A stretch of DNA of 64,000 bases from Aplidium turbinatum (lineage: Eukaryota > Chordata > Ascidiacea > Aplousobranchia > Polyclinidae), in assembly GCA_918807975.1 (NCBI GenBank), contig OU964924.1, positions 6,584,501-6,648,500 of the forward strand. Reading direction: 5' to 3'. The notes beneath the pieces are model-generated. The model made no database searches. It was not told where the DNA came from and saw only the letters and a list, made by a program, of their open reading frames with translations. Numbering within the stretch: the first letter of the stretch is position 1; each line of letters opens with the position of its first letter. Below are positions 1 through 12,800 of the stretch, piece after piece. The position numbers and the translations under genes are program-made.

Positions 1-302
1 GGTTATAGTATTACCATACAAACATTCATAGTGTATTATTTGGCGTTCTTCCAAGCAAACAACACAGTAGCCTACTGATTGGTTACCAACCCAGTACATT
101 TATTCATGCCAGCAGAAGTAAGTATATGATTTATCTATACCGGTACATGAATGAAGAGAAACATTAAAAAGTGATAAAAAAAAAGAACACTTTTGGTAAA
201 ATTAACTTAAAACATATATACGTCATTTAGACAAAAAAATGTTCACACTTTTACAAAATTTATGACAACTTGTTACCAACTAGTAAGCTGTGTAGTGTGT
301 AA

Positions 303-379
303 ACCCAGACAGCAAAATCCGTCATTTTTACATTGATTCAACGTCAGTAGACATACAAATGACAGATCTGCTGTCTGGG
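303..379. repeat. Short inverted-end repeat, copy 1 (CCAGACAGCA family)
   Basis: A 77-bp block begins CCAGACAGCA and ends TGCTGTCTGG, so its two ends are inverted copies. The middle contains ACATTGATTCAACGT. Related blocks occur near 16393-16469 and 41540-41606. It looks like a very short non-autonomous element or the conserved end of one. No coding capacity. Confidence 0.55.
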
Positions 380-829
380 AAACTTTGTAATTGCTCAAAA
401 TGACATGTAACTGATTGCTTTCATAAGTCACTCTATTCTAAGGCTAACACAGTAGAACTTGTAACAAAAAATTAAAACAGTGCTGAAAATTTTATTGTAT
501 TAAACCCTTTACTGGCAGCGACGACTTCCTGCAGTCATTTCAATACAATTTTTTTAGATGTTGTGTCTTTCAGTCAAACTAAAGAATAATACCAGCTTGG
601 ACTTTGAAATTTATCAGTTTCTTTGTTTTTATTATGTTCCCAAAATGGGACGTTGGCATCTAAAGGTAGGTCAAAAACAGAGTATTTTTCGCAAAGGATA
701 CGCCATCGAATAAAGTGTAATACGAAAGTTGTTTACTGGAGGCATGGTGTAAAAAAGCAAAACTTCAACGACAAAACACACGTTAAGTAAATCTACAAGG
801 ACTGTTTACAATGCTAAGCATGATTTGCT

Positions 830-1150
830 TTATTCTTTCTGGTATTCATTACTGCATATCTTGTGCATACGCTTTTCACATTTTGGACATCGCAATCTTG
901 TGTTTTTCATGCACACTACACATCGTCCTTGTGAGTATGATACAACTATATGATTTACAGCGTCAAATCTCACGGTTGCGCTCGGAGGCGCAGTTGGTCC
1001 TCCTAAGCGGAGCCATGGCACTTCCATCTTTGCCAATGATCGTGCAATTTCGCTCCTAAATTGGAGATGGTTTTCACAGGACTTATTCACATGGTTGTAA
1101 AAGCGGAAAGCAGCCACAACTGATAAATTGACAATCTGGGCAAAAAGGTC
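830..1150 (-). pseudogene. piggyBac-like transposase C-terminal remnant
   Basis: The minus-strand frame reads about 95 aa. It has a helix segment with a FRFYNHVN-like motif, then a linker, then a Cys-rich tail: CVVC, about six residues, CPKC, and MHKIC. This spacing resembles the C-terminal Cys-rich zinc finger of piggyBac transposases, preceded by the end of the DDE domain. Upstream (about 1150-1380) the reading is interrupted and I see no intact catalytic core. It matches the TTAA-flanked element around it. It is a transposon remnant, not a host gene. Confidence 0.6.
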
Positions 1151-1499
1151 ACAGAGCCTACTGTGATGATAGGCCTACTCAACAATGCGTGCAAGCTGGT
1201 TGTGCCTTCCGACGAATTCACAAGATGTTATTGTTTCTGCCAGTCGGAAATCAGGTTGCCGCAATTCTAATATGAGCAATTGAGCATAAAGGTCGATTGA
1301 AAAGACTTCGCACGATCATACATTTTGAAACGCAATTGTAGTCCTTGATCTCCAGCAAACTTCATTTTATTTAAAAACGAAGCACTGTACATAATTTTTT
1401 GTATAATAAGCTTACCGTACGTTTATTCTTAAATGCTCGTATTTTTTATTTTTATTTTTTTGTATTGGTTGTAAGGTTCAGTCGTCCCTCATGGCTTCA

Positions 1500-1765
1500 T
1501 CAACTGTGAGACCTCCAGTTGCTTTAGGTATGTAGATGCAACTGATTCTTTTAACTAATTCATCTATTTTAAACTGTTAGGTTTGGTGGCCGTGCTTAAA
1601 TTTACTTTCATCGACGTATCCTTTAAATTTACATCGCATGCACGTTTTAAACTTCTTTGGTTTTGCTGCCGTTTCCTTTTGTTGATTTTATTCCCGTAAA
1701 CTGTTGGTAACTTTATCATTGCTGTTGTTTTCCAACAAAGAAAAATAAATTGAATTGAAATGAAC
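1500..1765 (+). repeat. GAATT-tailed retroposon 3' end, copy 1
   Basis: This block contains CAACTGATTC, TTAACTAATTCATC, GTTTGGTGGCCGTGCTT and a pyrimidine-rich TTTTCCTTTTGTT stretch, and ends AATAAATTGAATTGAAATGAA. A closely similar block lies on the minus strand at about 50941-51210, and part of it at about 52037-52200. The shared 3' end and simple GAATT tail suggest a LINE 3'UTR or a SINE that borrows one. No coding frame. Confidence 0.5.
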
Positions 1766-2649
1766 TTTAAAAAATAAAGGACTAAAGGTCATATCACTTG
1801 TCACAGTTTCTTTCTATCTCTTATCAGGAAAGAGACTAAGAAAGGTTCAATGACGTAGTTTAATGGGATATCACCGAAAGGCAGTCAATTAAATGTCGAA
1901 TATTTCTACTGGTGAAATAATAATGAAAATTCTTGAAGGACTTTAACGAACGGCTTCTCAAATAACTCTAATTTCGAACACAATTTATATCAGCACCAAT
2001 TCTCATCTACTTGTATTCAATTACTTCAACTCTCAATCAACAATAATCTCTGCACCTATTACCAATCCACAACTCATAACACAACTCTCATAATAAACTC
2101 ATAATAATAATTCATCAATTTACACCACTATTTATAGCAGGTTGTTTGGTCTAGTAACTAAGAGAAGGTTACGTAATGTTACATCATAAGAACTCATTGT
2201 TCTGTCACGTTGCACTAAACGTAAACAAGCAAGTTTAAAGAAACTTCCAGATCTGCACGTAGCAGTAGAATGATCTGGAATTACGTCACATAATACAGAT
2301 TTCGCAATCAAAGGTTACTACAGGACAATGACCGAAAATAACATATCGCATAAGAATTCCACCATTAAGACAGCACGCTCGGTCAAGATACAAGCAGCCC
2401 GTCGCGAGACCTCGCACATTGATTGTGGCATCACTGTTAGATATAGATTAGAGGGCGATTACAGGAATACCATGCTAGAAGTATTGCTGACGCGCTCTTC
2501 AAAACCCAGCTGTTTTTTGTTTTGTTTTATTATCTTTATCCTGCATTGCGGGAAAGCGGACTGGAGCGCTATGCATCGGTGTACGCCTTCAGACGTACAC
2601 CTGACCCACGCTGCAGCCGACTGCAATGTCTGTTTCTGGTGGTTTACTC

Positions 2650-2823
2650 TACTTGTGACTTAAATTTGGTACTACCCATTACTCGAAATCGATCACTGGG
2701 TAGAGGCAATTATCGTAAAGTTTCTTGCCCAGAGAAACAACAGCAAGTGCGGGTGGCTGGAGTCGAACATGCAGGCTCTTGACTACGAGCCCAACGCGCT
2801 AACCACTCGGCCAGCTGGATAGC
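2650..2823 (-). repeat. tRNA-derived SINE (family C)
   Basis: On the minus strand the 5' end is tRNA-like: an A-box-like TGGCCGAGTGGTTAGCGC and a B-box-like TGTTCGACTCC about 35 nt further on. The body follows with GGGCAAGAAACTTTACG, a string common in animal tRNA-SINE bodies. The anticodon arm pairs GGCTC with GAGCC but leaves an 8-nt loop. With the attached body, this favours a SINE over a working tRNA gene. Confidence 0.55.
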
Positions 2824-3426
2824 AAACATCTCACTATGTCAGAAAGCCGTAGCTTTTGTGTACCCTATGGTGCCAACGTTTCCATTTTGGGAACATACAG
2901 TAAATGCAACTGTGAGAAAAAGGCGTCAAAAAATTTGCAAACAAATCATATGGGAAACGATTTATTAGTTATAATGCAAAAAATTAAAACAAAATTTCCG
3001 AAAAAAGTTTGCAGGTGTTTAGTTGGAAAAAGCTTACTCGACAAATAAAAAGTCGATTTTTTAGTAAAATTAGTGCTCTTAAAAAGTACGATGTTTACAC
3101 AAGTTATAACTTTTTATGCATACATTAGAAATATCATTCTTTCAGCAACAACATACAAAAAATATATAATACGGATAAAAATTAGAATATGTGACTTTAA
3201 TCTCATGTTCTCATAATGGGAACATTGGCGCGTAAACGGTTAAGATCAACAGAACACAAACTTGAAATCTTACTAAAAAGGATAGCCTATTGTGTGCAGC
3301 TGTGCTATCCATGCCATCACAGCTCTATGTACAAAGTAGAGACCACGATTTCAAAGAGTTGTTTTGTTTGTAATCAGACACTTAATCGACAGCTGAGAAG
3401 AAAATCTATCAAAACAAACCACCAAC

Positions 3427-4258
3427 CTATAATCATTCCTTTCAGGCTGATTGCATCATCTTTTGACGAAACCTGATGACTGTGCAATTGTGCATGATTA
3501 ATGTGGGAATGTAGTGGCCAGCTTATGATTCTCCAGTCATCCAGAAATCATTGGATTTCAAGTGAGGATACCTGTATGACAAAACATATGAAATTAGTTC
3601 TCGAATCAACTAAGTGGTAGAATTTAAAGCAATAAAAAACTTAAACTGTAAAAAAAAAAACTCAAAAAACTACAACAAAACTTTGTTCATTTTCACAAGG
3701 CCGAAAGGTGCTTATTAATTATATATACTGTATTTATCAAACATGTACAAAAACAATCACAAATACTTGTTATAACAAAAAAAACAATCATACTACACTT
3801 ACAAAGCGAAAAAACTTCAACAGAAAGTTCATGGAATCACTTGCTGTTCTTTCATCATTGTACTGAAACTTTTCATTTGTTTTTGAAAACCCAACACCAG
3901 CAGGAGCTTCAAGGAAAATCATATTTGCAATCTTGTTCCAGCTATATTCATTGATGCCCAATGTCATGTTGGGTTTCACATAAAATGGACCCATCTCTCC
4001 AAGGAAACCTCCTAATGATGAACATCCGGGACCTCCATTGAGCCACAAAACCAATGGGTCATTGGAAGAATCAGATTGAGATTCAACAAACCAATAAAAC
4101 AAGCGAGTGTCATTGTCAGGATCAACATTGATATATCCAGAATATTGCTTGAAGTTTATAGGAGCATCAAGACCTGGCAAGTTAGTGATGATTTCACTAA
4201 GAGTACGGTTAGGCACAAAGCAAATAATCATTCCAATCGACAATAGAAAATTATGCAT
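3427..4258 (-). pseudogene. S10 serine carboxypeptidase paralog A (pseudogene, continues beyond left edge)
   Basis: Exon 1 (3803-4258) encodes a signal peptide and about 125 aa of the S10 N-terminal domain: [23 protein letters not shown], the GEMGP carboxylate-site segment, and EAPAGVGFS. The ATG at 4258 matches the signal-peptide starts of the paralogs better than the ATG at 4297. Exon 2 (3427-3571) is recognisable but broken. The codon after the nucleophile Ser is TAA (3523-3525) where the paralogs have Tyr in GESYAG. About 4 bp are missing after HYIP. The only good exon 1 donor gives phase 0, whereas B, C and D use phase 2, so joining to exon 2 would shift frame. Exons 3-6 are not in the window. 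Exon 1 itself is open and almost identical to those of B, C and D. A truncated secreted product is conceivable but could not be an active peptidase. Confidence 0.85.
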
Positions 4259-4699
4259 TGTGGATATTTGCAAGCCTAGGTTATCTGCGATTCTCACAAT
4301 TCGTTAGCAAATCAAAATGTATAGTTTATATTTCACATGTTTCACAAATAAATATTTTAGTACAAAATGAGAACAGATTAGTACAAAAAAAATCATTGTG
4401 ATAGAGGTAGGCCTAAAGATGTGTTTTTTCTTCATACACAATCATAGCATCTAGGATCAAATAAAAATCGAAAAACAGATGGTGCAAACAAAATCAAGAC
4501 AAGTAACCAACATTGACTAGTAGTCATGGCGATCAGTAGAGTTCATCAAATATTAATATTTCTGTGGTAAAAGTACATGGCTGTGCATTTTCAAGTTTAA
4601 TATAATATTTTGGATTGCAAACTAACAAGTCATCTTAATGTTTAGTCTCTTTCTATCATATACCACAGATATCTCATCTACTATTTTTATTTTATTGTA

Positions 4700-4960
4700 G
4701 TCTGCGTGGCTGAGTGGTAAGAACGTCTGCGCGATGTTCAGAAGGATGTCTGTTCGACACTGTTGTCTAGGCAAGACATTTAACGGCATGCCAAAATAGT
4801 AGGAGCAGCTGACTCCATGTCCCTTCGCTGTTCCCTGTTGCGTTGCATTCTGTAATCGAAGTGTAGCCTACTATTTGTTGTCGCAAAGGGTGGCAAGTAA
4901 AAAGCAAGATCATTACCTGATGAGAGATATTAGGTAAATACGTTTGTTGCATCATGGTTT
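4700..4960 (+). repeat. tRNA-derived SINE (family B)
   Basis: The head reads GTGGCTGAGTGGTAAGAACG (A-box-like), with TGTTCGACAC (B-box-like) about 30 nt later. The body then has TAGGCAAGACATTTA, the conserved string seen in many animal tRNA-SINEs. The 3' boundary is not sharp. A minus-strand 62-aa frame across it is chance. Confidence 0.5.
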
Positions 4961-5767
4961 AAATAACGTGGACTTCCACTTAGGTTAAACTAATCTGTAC
5001 ACCACTTGCTGTTGCAACCAAATCGCTTATGATATAAGGTGTTGCATGCAAGCCAAATCTGTAGTTAAAGAAATTGCCGTTCCATATAAATTTCCTTTTT
5101 ATAAATACCACCCAATTCTATGTGCATTAATAAGTTAAGTAACAGTACATTATATAATATGCTATATTTAATTTCAAAAAACTGAACTGGCTAAGTCATG
5201 CGCTACCTAAGGTTTCTTGCTAGGTGGCCAAACAATCATCAGGCGCAGCATTAAAAAAAAAACATAACATAAAAAGTATGCAGAAAGAAGTTGAAATGCA
5301 ACCAACTGATGGAAAACAATCAAGTAAAAGCGTATGTATATTAGCCCTGCTATAGCTGCATTGAGCACTTTCTTGCATTTGCTACAATATACTCTTGGAA
5401 TATGCTATTTAACATATGCTGCATACAACAAAGAAATTTTTGTTTGATATAAACTTCATCTTTAATTGACGTCTTCAAACGAAGGGGAAAAACTCTTCCC
5501 CAAATAGTTATACACAATTAGCAGTAAAATAAATCCGGTTTGCTTATCACGGTATTTATACTAAGGGTTACAAAATTTGATGAATTTAAAAATTCCATTA
5601 ACAAAGAATTGCACAATCTTTTAACTAAGTTTAGAATGTGTTAGTTGGTGATTCATTTGGATTGGTTCAACTCAGCAAATGCACAAAAATTTATGAAATA
5701 GATATAGACAACCAGTATGGTAAGCCTACACTAAAATATATACAACACTTGAGTACACAACAAAAGT

Positions 5768-6119
5768 GGTACTACAACAATTTATCGAACGACAGTTTAT
5801 CGAACGACTATTGATCGAACGACAGTTAATCAAAACGACAGTTTATCGAACAACAATTAATTGAACGACGGTTAATCGAAACAACTGTTTATCAAAACGA
5901 CTGTTCATCGAACAAAAATTAATCAAACGACTAACCCTAACCCTAGATAAAATTTGTTTCAGGAAATTTGTCGTCGGATAAACTGTCGTTTTGATAAACA
6001 GTCGGTTCGATTAACCGTTGTTTCAATGAATTGTCGTTAGATGAACTGTCTTTCGATAAACTGTCGTTCGATTAACTGTCGTTCGATAAATTGTCGTTCG
6101 ATAAATTGTCGCGTCACGA
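5768..6119. mobile_element. Foldback element 1 (TATCGAACGACAGTT units)
   Basis: The left half is a degenerate direct array of about 15-bp units like TATCGAACGACAGTT. The right half is the same array inverted (AACTGTCGTTCGATA). They are joined by a short centre containing CTAACCCTAACCCTAG. The flanks carry ACAAAAGT (5760-5767) and ATAAAAGT (6120-6127), a plausible 8-bp target duplication with one mismatch. No coding capacity. The same layout with other unit sequences is seen at about 37534-38624 and 55452-56384. The telomere-like centre is too short to be an internal telomere. Confidence 0.7.
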
Positions 6120-6836
6120 ATAAAAGTATAGTTAGGTAAAATATGAGCATAAAATAATAAGGCAATTGTATTTCCACAGAAAAAAACATTAATCAAGAAA
6201 GTTGTGTGCGCTTTTAGCAACTTTTACTTTACATCTACAATACTGCTTTAATTAAGACTAAAATCAAGGTAATAAACTAGTTTACTCTATATATACATAA
6301 CAACAATTGTTTTCTGGATTGTTTAGCAACCGTCGACAATACACTGAAGGTATGAATTTTATATATGTATCCATTAAAATCTAAACATCTACATAACGAA
6401 AGTCGACAATACATTTGGCTTTGTGACCGTGCCAGCTATGAGACAAACGCCTTACTTCCCAAACGCTTACATGTGCGTGGTTTAAACCCTTCAAGACTTT
6501 GCAACTTCTTCCCGTTCATTTATAATATGTGCTAGTATGTCAAATACTGTCAATGGTAGTAGGCTGCCTCTCTCATCTCAGACAAGTTAATGACAAAAAT
6601 CAAAATCATGTGATAAAGATTAATAGGCTATGAATAATATATTAAAATGTGTGCTGTTGTACAGAACTGATTTCAACGCACACTTATACATAGGCTACTC
6701 GGCAGCCTATGTTCCATAATGCAGATAACAGAAAATCACATTATTATGACCAAAACATTCGAGCTAAAAAAACAAAACAGATTTTAATATGATTGTTAAG
6801 CTAGCTTATAAACCTTAATCCATTCATACAATTGTT

Positions 6837-9800
6837 CTATTTTTTGCTTTTAAGGAACCTGGAAAACATGTCATAAGCTCTTCCAGGCTGAAAACTTGGA
6901 ACTTGATGACCAGCATTCCTCACAGTGGTGAAAGTGAGATGATCATAAACTTCTGTGTAGCCACCGACCTAAGTCACAAGTAAATTTTAACAATCAAGAG
7001 AAGGCAAATGAGCTACATAAAATGAAGAATACATTTGCTATAATAATTAAATAACCGTGCAAGCATCTGATTTTATATTGCCAGCAACAAGGATGGATTA
7101 GATGTAATTGAAAATTTGCTGTTATTTTGCAGTGGTATATACGGTATAAAAAATTTTGCAAGCAACTCGTGTTGATTGGCTGTGTGTCAAGCAAACATTT
7201 GTTTGAACGATGCAAGTGAGACTGTCCATTACCTTTTTGCTTAGAGCAAATCACTTTGTCTTGGCAAAACACCAGCAATCAGATACACAAATAATAGTTT
7301 ACGTTTCTTGCTTTCCCGTCCCCATAAAGTGAAATATTTACTGCTACTGTATTGAAATAAACCTCCAGTCAAGTAAACCTATTGCTCCGAGGTAGCCTTT
7401 TTTGCCACACTAATCTAGGGTGGTAAGAGAAAATATCCTCGACGTTAGAGGTTCATATAACTTGTGTTCATTTTAGGTAAACTTTACTGTATTAATTTTC
7501 ATTTAAATCTTACATTACAGGATGCAATTTGTCTGTCACACTACAAGTGTCCACAGTCAAGGCTACAAACTTTTATGCTGTATTACAAGCTTGCTCTCAA
7601 TAAGAAATTTTTACTTGTAAAAACTAATTTTACCATGCTTCATGATGCTTGTATAATATTATATAGCCAATAAAATCGCAGCATTTTGTTAATAAAAAAG
7701 TGACCCTTTCTAGTGGGGCGGATAACCAAAAGCGACTGTACCGTAGTTTTGCATCCTCTGACGTAAAATGTTGTATGTGCACAGTTTGCTAAACACCAGT
7801 ACCAAGTGGCAAACAGAAATTGAACTAGACGGATTACAGTCAATCTGACACCATTGACACTAAATCTCATGAGTTTCATTTAAATTTTAATTCAAGGTTG
7901 CAACTCCTAGCAACCATTTATTATCAAATGAGTTGGTCCCAAAGTTATTTACATCCTTAAAGGGTGGGGAAACCCAAATTAACTTTTTGCGAGTTTTTTG
8001 TTTCAGCGTGATGTCATTGTGTACAACATGCGTTTTAGCAAAAAAAAATCCAAATTTTGTTGCCCTCGTCTCGCTAAGGCCGCTTTTGTTTGATACCCGT
8101 TTGCGAGGTCTCGCGCGCATCAAGCTGTGAATTTGTTTGCTGTGACGTCACAAGGTACATATAGTTGTGGCCAAAAGTTTAAGACCATTTTTGCATTACT
8201 TCAAAATACTGCATCAGATATTGTTTCAGTTGCATCATCTTTATGCATCATCTTATATCTGATGCTGTATTTTAAAGTAATGCAAAAATCGTCATAAATC
8301 AAGTTTGGTCTTAAACTTTTGGCCACAACTATTTGTACCTTGCGACGTCACAGCGAACAAATTCACAGCTTGATGCGCGTGAGACCTTGCATACGGTTAT
8401 CAAACAAAAGCGGCCTTAGCAAGACGAGGGCAACAAAATTTGGATTTTTTTTTTGCTATAACGCCGCATGTTGTACACAATGACATCACGCTGAACAAAA
8501 AACTCGCAAAAGTTAATTTGGGTTTCCCCGCTCTTTAAGTTACTTACTTGGCCCCTCGAATCCATCCATGGATACCAAGGCTGAATGAGTTTCATATTGA
8601 TCATTTGGATCCATCGACGAGTTCCTAGTCCAAAAGTAATGTGTTTGTAAACAATCCCACACAGAAATGAAATTAAATAGACTGCAAATGATTACTTCAT
8701 GGGTTGGTAATGTTAAATAATGACTCAGCCAACCATAAGTTAATATGATTAGAATGTTTTCATTGCTTCAGATTGATACCAAGTTAACATGCAATGCAAC
8801 CTAACATCACCAAAAAAATATATATTACATGTAGGCTACGAGCCAGTGGTTCTCAACTTTCCTTACCTGATAGTCCCATTTTTGCTTCCTTAAAATAACA
8901 CAGAGTAGGCTACCCTAGCAATTTTTAAAACAAGAAAAATGTAAAAACAATGACTGTACCAATGTACCATACATTAATAGCTAGTCGTTTATAATTATGC
9001 AAATGATCACTAGTCACCAGAGCGTTAATTTTTGAGATGTGGGTTCGAGTCTCTTCCAAATAGTCGTCTGAGACTTTCTTTTGATATCTTATTATATTTT
9101 CTTATGTTTTTCTAATATTTTCTTATATTTTCTAATATTTGCTTTTGATATTGTGTAACAGATATTGCTTTTAGTGTCAAACGCAGAGCTCTGAGAAGTA
9201 ACTTAGAAATATAAAACAAAGAAAAATGCAAACTGCTGTATTTGTCAGAACAATTAGTCCACCTAATTTGCTAGTCAATGAATTAAAAAGGTGTTGTACA
9301 AGCCCCATGAAATTTCTTCACAGACTCCAGTAGATCTGCGGACCTCAGTTTGAAAACCATTGACATAAGCAAATAAATAATTACAAAAATAGTCATGTTG
9401 TACAATGCACCTAATGCGACAATGCAATCACCGATGCAACACCACAGATTACAGAAAGCAGCAAAGGGGCATTGAGTCGGGTAAAGGTTTTTGTTTTATT
9501 TCAATGCAAACGAGTATAATATGGTAATCAATTTCATAGATAACACAACCCTAAGAAAATCCTTTGCACACCAATAAAGTAACCAACATTTAAATCTCAA
9601 TTATCATCGGCTTTCAGAGAGAAGTCATTTTAAAATTTACTTCAAAAATGAGTAAACAGAGATATCTGCTCGGTGAACAAATCAGTTAGTTTTGGCAGCA
9701 AACAAAAACATGTTAAACAATCATATAATACCTGTGGTGCTAATGACTGTATCCACGTCACCAGAATAAATTAAAATTTTCAACTTTTCTGGAAAAATAA

Positions 9801-12800
9801 TGTTTGTGTATATTGGCAACATGGTGGTCATGTCATCAGAACTTTTATAATTTAAAGTTGTGGAACAATCTACCCATTTAGTCTTCTCAGCAAATATAGC
9901 ATTCTACAAAAATATAATTCACAATAAGTAAATAACAATATTAATATATATGTTTTATATAGTACTGTGTTCATCACAGAGTTCAGTAGCTCTCTCGCGG
10001 TAGTCCTGTACAAGCACAGCCAAATACAATGTGACTTTAAACCCGATGCTTTGCTGAGTGTCAAGCGGAAATAAGATTTAGCACCACTTTTAAAACAGAC
10101 AGGGTATCAAATCCACATCTACCAATTCAGAAACAAAGGTAATTACAAAGCCTACTAGTTTCTAAATGTAAATAGAATCCCATTAGTACAACCACATTAA
10201 CTCTTGGATACTGTTGTAATAATTGAGTGATTACAAATGCCTTAACTCTGAGAAACTATTACAAGTTATTGTTAAAAAGTAATTTTTACCCTTTTGAAGA
10301 TAGAAAAACTTGGCATCAAAATCTAATCTCTTAGTTAATTGATTGATTGAATCTTTATACTACGGCAGAGAAAGCTTCTTTGAGAGCTTAATCCTGGCAG
10401 TTTTGCAAACTTGTAGAGGTTTTGAACCACTAACCAGTCACTGAGATGGACAGAGTGTTGTTGTTGAAGGGTTTCTGCGTATTATTCCATCCACTAACTG
10501 CTGCTGAATGGAGAGTAGCCCTTGGAAGGTGTTGTTCAAGTGCGCACCCCAAAAATCGAACCAGCACTGCTTGATCTTGAAGTATCTTTGTTCACAAACC
10601 CAAGCGCTTAACCATTAACTGACTTGTGCATGTGTTTAGTCACACCTTTTAGCTTAATTGTTAAGCAAAATGACAAAAAATGCATAAATTAAAGATATCA
10701 CCTGTACTGCAGGATCATTCAAATATCTTTGTATAAAATTCCCTTGACATGGATAATAAGGAGAATTGATGTTCATTTGCTCTAAAGCCATTCTTGCATA
10801 TGTAGACATTTCTGAGTTGGAGCGAGCCAAATACTTAAGCAAAGCTTCACCATTTGAATAACTGTATCTTTGATCAGATGGGCACACATCAGCATAAATG
10901 TCATACATGTTAATAGGACCACTTTCTTTAGCAGCTTTTTGTTGATAAGTCGCACATTTCTTAGGATTTAACTTGCGGTGCAGTGGAGGATCTCTGACAG
11001 TTAAATTGCAGTATTGTTTCAACCCGGCATATGTTGGTATTGATATTAATTGATGGTCAAAATAACAATCAAATCTGGCTCCAAAATCAATGGTTCCAAG
11101 AGTTAAAGCATTCCCTGAAATTTTTTACAAAGACTATATATATATAAAAATATGAATAATTTTAACACCACTTTCTTGATAACATGATACGTTCTGCTAG
11201 TGTGAACTAAGCTAAATTATCACAACAACGTATCATGTTATTGAAATAAATGCCTGGTGAATAGACTCATTCAATTTTTATCACTTTTTCAGTAGACTTT
11301 ACAACTCCAGTTTTCATGTTGTGACACCACTTCTGATTTTAAAGAAAAGTTTGACTTATTACCAAGCATAAATTTATTTAGTTATGTGATTCCTGTAAAT
11401 GAGAAAACATTCATAGAAGCAACAGGAAACTTTATGGCGAAGGTACTTAGTATCATGCCATAGACAAGAAACATCAACAACCTATTTCCTTTTTTAATTT
11501 GCTTAATTCATATCAAAGGCAGGCAAGACACAACAATAACACAGGGTTGAGCATTACAACAGTATATTACATATTTACAATAGTACAACATTCAAACGTT
11601 TTCGACTTAACTTAAGTCCTCATCAGGAATCTGTAAATATTTATAAACTACAATGAATTTCACTTCTTGACAGTGACTACCGTAACTAACTAACTAAAAG
11701 GATAGAGAAACACGCAACGATTAAAAGCAATAGAGTGGAAAACATACAGACAGACGAAAAAATTACATTAAGAAAAGGCAAATGCATGACTAAGTTACAA
11801 AGTTGACTAAGTTGATAACGAAACTGATTCCATCGGGCAGTAACCGCGGTAAATTATACGGCTTGGTAAAAGTGCACAAGGAAGGTAACCCTCTTCGGCC
11901 TGTTGTTTCTATGATAGGCTCTCCGGAATATGAACTGGCAAAATTCATAGATAGCACGATCAAACCGTACATTCCAAATTCGTATATGCTTAACTCCACA
12001 AATCATTTTTTAGAAAAACTAAAAGATTATTCTCCGTCTTCTGGACAGATGATGGTCAGTTTTGATGTTAAATCTCTGCTTATGAACGTACCTTTGAAAG
12101 AGACTGTTAACATCATTGCTGACTACATTTATGCGGAAACAAAACCAACTCAATTACCTTTCAAGCGTGACGTATTTGTCAAGTTAATGAATTTAGCTAC
12201 CGAAGGCATATTTATGTATAAAAACCAAATGTTTAAACAAATTGATGGTGTGGCCATGGGATCTCCATTGGGCCCTACTATTGCTAATTTTTTTCTGGCA
12301 CATTTGGAAACAAAATTATTTGAAAAGCATCTAGCATTTCACCCGAAGTTGTTCTTACGTTACATTGATGACATTTTTGCAGTACATTTAATAAAGAGAC
12401 CTCATGTGAAACCTTTTTAGATATGCTTAACTCTCAACATAAAAACATTAAATTTACAATCGAAAAAGCACGTGAAACCCTTCTTTTTTTGGACATAGAA
12501 ATTAAAATTAATGCCACTGGATTTGATACTTGGGTTTGGCGCAAACCAACTCATACTGGTTTGTTTCTGAATTTTGATGCATTATGCCCATTGAAATGGA
12601 AATCTGGTTTGATCATGTGCCTATTAGCTCGGGCTAAAATGATTTGCTGCAATGATGCTCTTTTTAATATTGAAACAGAGAAATTAAAACAAATGTTCTA
12701 TAATAATGGTTATCCAAAATTCTACTTTGAGAAAATATTGAATCGCTTTATCTCTGAGAATTCCAACCAAAAAGAAAAGGCTGAAAATGAGTTAAACGTG

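Larger units (their letters stand above)
504..3239. mobile_element. piggyBac-like DNA transposon, decayed
   Basis: TTAA tetranucleotides lie at 500-503 and 3240-3243. Just inside them are related inverted ends, ACCCTTTACTGGC on the left and CCGTTTACGCGCC read inward from the right. Subterminal blocks with GGGAAC and CCAACGTT appear inverted at about 636-660 and 2868-2900. A transposase remnant lies inside on the minus strand. TTAA duplication is the hallmark of the piggyBac superfamily. A SINE (about 2650-2823) and a LINE-tail-like piece (about 1500-1765) lie within the interval. The termini are only moderately similar, so the outer boundaries are an inference. The element lies in intron 2 of carboxypeptidase pseudogene A. 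Confidence 0.5.
4259..6836. other. Intergenic A-B, no gene seen
   Basis: The interval between the start of A and the 3' end of B holds a tRNA-derived SINE (about 4700-4960) and a foldback element (5768-6119). A candidate splice acceptor (TCGCAG) lies about 30 nt upstream of A's ATG. Short open frames here have no recognisable domains. The rest is AT-rich and unassigned. Confidence 0.5.

Noticed and set aside
2328-2663. Open frame of 111 aa
   Set aside because: Low-complexity translation with no motif, lying inside the piggyBac-like interval; no support as a gene.
2748-2823. Functional tRNA gene
   Set aside because: The anticodon arm leaves an 8-nt loop and a SINE body follows; best read as a SINE head.
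5930-5950. Internal telomere repeat (CTAACCCTAACCC)
   Set aside because: Only about two units, in the centre of a foldback element; too short to mean a chromosome-end relic.
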